Positions 7,732-10,139 of a stretch of DNA of 10,139 nucleotides are shown piece after piece. The position numbers and the translations under genes were made by a program. This DNA is from an uncultured Roseiflexaceae bacterium (GTDB taxonomy: Bacteria > Chloroflexota > Chloroflexia > Chloroflexales > Roseiflexaceae). The notes under the pieces are model-generated. The model was given only the letters and a program-made list of their open reading frames with translations, was not told the DNA's origin and did no database searches. The stretch is from assembly GCA_903932805.1 (NCBI GenBank), contig CAIZHO010000169.1, forward strand, positions 1 to 10,139, given 5' to 3'. Each line of letters starts with the position of its first letter. Positions within the stretch are counted from its first letter, which is position 1.

Positions 7732-9624
7732 TTATCGCATGCTGGTGAACGTCACTTCACACCGTACTTCTACCGGGTTTTTACGGTAGATGTTTTGCGC
7801 CACCAAATCTTGATCAGGATGCGGTCGATGATACTGCGTAAAGCGAATCTCACGCGTACCAGTTAAACCGACATTGTGCATCCATACTTGGGTGAGATAG
7901 TCCATGTGCTTTTCCCATCGGGTGTAGCCACAACCAGTTTGAAAAATTTCGCTCCGGCGGAATCTCAACGTGTTCCCGAAATACACTCGATCTGAACGAT
8001 GGAGTGCGAACCGAGATCCATCTGTGTCAAAAATAGGCAGCAATGTATTTGTTTCAACATCGGTCAGGGTAAACCAGTTATCCATCATCTTTAAGTCAAT
8101 GCTGTTAAACACATCGATGTGCGTATCACCATACACGCGCGCAGCCTGCGCCAGTGGGTGCTTGTTGTATCCTTTGTGCCCCATATATGGCACCGGAATG
8201 GCAATTGCATAGGCAAGCCCGAGAAAAATCGCATGCCACACAACCATGTTGAAAATAAGACTTGGCGGCAGCTGCGTCTGCACTGGTGCGACCCACTCTG
8301 GTTTGGGGCGAGGCAATACACAGACCCCAAACATCGCTCTGCGTCGTGCCGCAACGAACCGATATACGGCGGGACCGATCGCAAGGATTTTGCCGAGCCA
8401 CAACATTGGGAGTGCCAACCACAGGACGAGTACGTGGCGTGCCAACAATAAATACAGATCGTAACCAGCAGCTACGTTGTTTTCGCCGGGGATTACGCCA
8501 TGCAAATCTTCGAGTGCAGCTTCGACAGAAATACCGTAGGTCGCTAACAGATCATGATTCTTCGATACGGGGGTCAACGACACGCGATCAAAGAAATCAA
8601 CGCGGCGGACAAATTGTACCGTTCGGTCGCACAAATTACACTTGTCGTCATAAAAGAGGAGCAGTTTTTTGGATGAATCTACCCCCCATTGCGGCCAGAA
8701 ACAAGCAATCCACAAGATCATCTCGATGTATGCGAGCGAGCCGAGCTGGAGCCCTACTGATGACAACAGGAAAAACAGTACACCCCAAATGATTGCTGCG
8801 ATGCGCCACCACCCACCGAGTAACACAAACGGGAGCAAGGCGGCATACCAAACCATCATCACCACGAGCGATAAACGCGCAGCCAGCACGGCTAGCGTGC
8901 TTTGGAGCATGATTGGTTCAATAAGGTAGTGAAAACGAGACATGAAATTATTGACAAACAACATGGGGCCAGTCACCCCAGTCATCCATGCAGGCTCATT
9001 CAAATGAATCATGAGCGAGTACATACATACCAGCCAATAACTGAAGAGCATGACGAATTTTGCGACCGCGATGCTTTCGTTGCCAGGGAGGTGGGAGCCG
9101 TAGCCAAACACTGGCCGCAGAAAAGGAATCTTCTTGACGACGTACGCATCGATTGAGAAAGTTCTCCCTGCTTCGGTCAAGAGCAAGAAGAGCGCGACCA
9201 TTGCGCCGACATCGTTCCCCAGCGTAATGGTGCCGAGATAGTCTTCTCCGAGGATCCACATCACCAACATAAAAAATCCGAGCGCAAACTGTGTTGCAAA
9301 CCCGAACATCACGCACAGCGCGAAAATGATTTCGAACGCACTAAAATACCCCAGCGTCATGAAGTATTCTTCTGGCAGCAGTAGGCTTGCGACATCAATG
9401 GCCCGCAACAAGAGGATTAAACCAAAAAAGAAGCGGAGCACTGCGAGTCTATTGTGTTCGTATGGAGTGAAAACAGGGAACGAGCGTGTCTGGAGAAATG
9501 TTCCGAATCGAGACAAAACAGTCCGCGATTGTGGGACAAATCGATGTGCAAAGAAGACAATTGCTGCAATTGCTGCAAAGCTTACCGCGAACGCCGTTTG
9601 CAGCACCACAAACTTCTCATTCAT
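7732..9624 (-). CDS. HTTM membrane protein with DCC thiol-disulfide oxidoreductase domain (intact CxxC)
   Basis: 630-residue polytopic membrane protein, the upstream copy of a tandem pair. Domains in order: a membrane helix near the N-terminus (about 5-29), an HTTM-like membrane domain (about 55-315, with NRLAVLRFFFGLILLLRAID, GNDVGAMVALFLLLTEAGRT and HLNEPAWMTG), a DCC domain (about 318-430) opening with KLLLFYDDKCNLCDRT and the Cys329-x-x-Cys332 pair, and a C-terminal extension (about 450-630) with another hydrophobic segment. The HTTM fold is shared with vitamin K-dependent gamma-carboxylase. DCC proteins carry a redox-type CxxC; no substrate is established that I can name. I chose the ATG at 9624 because GGAGGG lies six bases upstream and it makes the protein align end to end with its sister. 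The longer frame from 9762 would run through the promoter region. The gene diverges from the LysE-type gene to its right. Confidence 0.87.
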   Translation of the reverse strand: MNEKFVVLQTAFAVSFAAIAAIVFFAHRFVPQSRTVLSRFGTFLQTRSFPVFTPYEHNRLAVLRFFFGLILLLRAIDVASLLLPEEYFMTLGYFSAFEIIFALCVMFGFATQFALGFFMLVMWILGEDYLGTITLGNDVGAMVALFLLLTEAGRTFSIDAYVVKKIPFLRPVFGYGSHLPGNESIAVAKFVMLFSYWLVCMYSLMIHLNEPAWMTGVTGPMLFVNNFMSRFHYLIEPIMLQSTLAVLAARLSLVVMMVWYAALLPFVLLGGWWRIAAIIWGVLFFLLSSVGLQLGSLAYIEMILWIACFWPQWGVDSSKKLLLFYDDKCNLCDRTVQFVRRVDFFDRVSLTPVSKNHDLLATYGISVEAALEDLHGVIPGENNVAAGYDLYLLLARHVLVLWLALPMLWLGKILAIGPAVYRFVAARRRAMFGVCVLPRPKPEWVAPVQTQLPPSLIFNMVVWHAIFLGLAYAIAIPVPYMGHKGYNKHPLAQAARVYGDTHIDVFNSIDLKMMDNWFTLTDVETNTLLPIFDTDGSRFALHRSDRVYFGNTLRFRRSEIFQTGCGYTRWEKHMDYLTQVWMHNVGLTGTREIRFTQYHRPHPDQDLVAQNIYRKNPVEVRCEVTFTSMR

Positions 9625-9658
9625 GAGATACCCTCCGAGAATTGACCGCTCGTTAATT

Positions 9659-9677
9659 ATCTTAGCACAGTGAAGCA
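9659..9677 (-). promoter_or_regulatory. Promoter of the upstream HTTM gene: shared 15-base element with extended -10
   Basis: The minus strand reads TGCTTCACTGTGCTA (9677-9663), ending in an extended -10, TGC followed by TAAGAT (9664-9659). The element ends 38 bases before the ATG at 9624, nearly the same distance as in the sister gene (36). No consensus -35 is visible. It lies back to back with the LysE-type promoter starting at 9731. Confidence 0.45.
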
Positions 9678-9730
9678 ACAGTATCGCAGGAGTAGGTTTT
9701 GCGGAGTATCTGACGTCAATATCGCGTGGA

Positions 9731-9759
9731 TTGACAACGACCACAGCGTCCAATATAAT
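9731..9759 (+). promoter_or_regulatory. Perfect consensus sigma70 promoter of the LysE-family gene
   Basis: TTGACA at 9731-9736 and TATAAT at 9754-9759 are separated by exactly 17 bases, so both hexamers and the spacer match the housekeeping consensus. Transcription would start near 9766. It points at the LysE-type gene at 9904 and leaves a leader of about 140 nt. Such a strong promoter ahead of a terminator suggests that expression is controlled after initiation. Confidence 0.85.
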
Positions 9760-9765
9760 CAACGA

Positions 9766-9903
9766 AAGTTTGCGAACAACGACGGTTCCACACAGCAGAA
9801 GCGCACTCCAAAGCCGGATTACGTGTCAGGTTGACTGTAGCTTGTTTCTGCAAGCCCACCTCACCAGGCTGGTGTGGAGGGCTTTTTTGATGGAGGTTCG
9901 TCT
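9766..9903 (+). promoter_or_regulatory. Structured 5' leader, candidate attenuator or riboswitch of the LysE-family gene
   Basis: From the predicted start near 9766 to the ATG at 9904 lie about 138 nt without an ATG. GCAGAAGCG (9795-9803) can pair with TGTTTCTGC (9843-9851), nine pairs including two G-U, closing a 39-nt domain that contains a small GTCA/TGAC hairpin. This helix ends exactly where the terminator stem begins (9852). A competing hairpin, GCTTG (9840-9844) with CAAGC (9851-9855), would take up the first bases of the terminator arm. Two mutually exclusive forms like this are typical of riboswitches and attenuators. I do not recognise it as a known class; T-box and lysine-riboswitch motifs were not found. 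The ligand is unknown. Confidence 0.5.
9852..9888 (+). terminator. Intrinsic terminator directly upstream of the LysE-family start
   Basis: AAGCCC (9852-9857) pairs with GGGCTT (9879-9884), CC (9859-9860) with GG (9876-9877) and CACCA (9862-9866) with TGGTG (9870-9874) around a GGC loop. A run of six T (9883-9888) follows. No plus-strand gene lies upstream in the window, so it must act on the leader of the downstream gene. The GGAGG ribosome site begins four bases after the T-run (9892). Confidence 0.8.
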
Positions 9904-10139
9904 ATGGAGTCGTTTACGCGTGGTATCGTGTTCGGACTCACCATTGCGGCCCCGGTCGGGCCAATCGGGTTGCTGTGCATCCGGCGTACGCTGGCCCATG
10001 GATGGCGGGCTGGGTTTGTATCAGGACTCGGTGCCGCAACCGCAGATGTGTGCTACGGAGTGTTAGCAGTATTTGGACTGACGGCACTGACACAACTCCA
10101 ACGCCCTGCCGCCTTCATCGGCGGCTTTTTGTTACTCTC
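9904..10139 (+). CDS. LysE/RhtB-family membrane exporter, truncated by the window end
   Basis: The first 78 codons of a LysE-family translocator. The N-terminus has the family signature: a first helix ending in AAPVGPIGLLCIRRTL, then HGWRAGFVSGLGAATADVCYG and a second helix VLAVFGLTALT. Full members are usually around 200 residues with about six helices, so most of the gene lies to the right. The family exports amino acids or other small metabolites through the cytoplasmic membrane; the substrate here is unknown. The ATG at 9904 has a strong GGAGG (9892-9896) seven bases upstream. The gene sits behind a perfect consensus promoter and a leader terminator, so its expression is probably switched by an attenuation mechanism, perhaps by the exported compound itself (inference). 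Confidence 0.87.
   Translation, partial: MESFTRGIVFGLTIAAPVGPIGLLCIRRTLAHGWRAGFVSGLGAATADVCYGVLAVFGLTALTQLQRPAAFIGGFLLL

Noticed and set aside
7340..7789. Plus-strand frame of 149 codons from a GTG
   Set aside because: No recognisable motif or domain, and its last part is antisense to the conserved end of the HTTM gene.
9625..9762. N-terminal extension of the upstream HTTM protein by 46 residues (start at 9762)
   Set aside because: The ATG at 9624 has a strong GGAGGG site and gives the same length as the paralogue. The extension would cover the gene's own promoter region and the LysE-type promoter and has no membrane-protein character.
9831..9890. Possible leader peptide from TTG 9831 to TGA 9890 spanning the terminator
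   Set aside because: It has no usable ribosome site and no run of a single amino acid codon, as classical attenuator peptides have.
1..10139. CRISPR arrays, tRNA or rRNA genes, insertion sequences
   Set aside because: No regularly spaced repeats, tRNA-like fold, rRNA sequence, transposase or terminal inverted repeats were seen on reading both strands.

Overview
The window looks bacterial: there are Shine-Dalgarno sequences, sigma70-type promoters including one perfect consensus, and a chain of genes joined by 4-base ATGA overlaps. Base composition is roughly balanced. TGA is used as an ordinary stop, so the genetic code appears standard. Nothing pins down the species.

Left part (1-5293, all minus strand): a surface-polysaccharide (glycan or O-antigen type) gene cluster, read from right to left. 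It starts at 5293 with a membrane glycosyltransferase of the GT-C/ArnT-like type that is split into two frames near 4634. It continues with a WbqC-family protein, a membrane-anchored family 2 glycosyltransferase (DPM1/GtrB type), a 129-base gap, a class I SAM-dependent methyltransferase, a NeuD/PglD-type left-handed beta-helix acyltransferase, and a beta-propeller glycosidase-like protein that runs off the left edge. Four of the five gene junctions are ATGA overlaps. The likely common job is to build, modify (methylate, acylate) and transfer sugars on an undecaprenyl-linked surface glycan. The substrates cannot be read from the sequence.

Middle and right part (5369-9624, minus strand): two tandem paralogues of exactly 630 codons each. 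Each combines an HTTM (vitamin K-dependent carboxylase-like) membrane domain, a DCC-type thiol-disulfide oxidoreductase domain and a C-terminal extension. The upstream copy keeps the CxxC pair of the DCC motif; the downstream copy has lost both cysteines. They are separated by a 470-base spacer without a convincing gene. Both have the same 15-base element and an extended -10 at matching distances from their starts.

Right edge (9731-10139, plus strand): a divergent LysE-family exporter gene, truncated by the window. It is driven by a perfect TTGACA-17-TATAAT promoter and preceded by a leader of about 140 nt. The leader ends in a strong intrinsic terminator placed directly before the ribosome binding site, the layout of an attenuator or riboswitch. 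This leader and the paralogue pair with the lost active site are the most interesting items.
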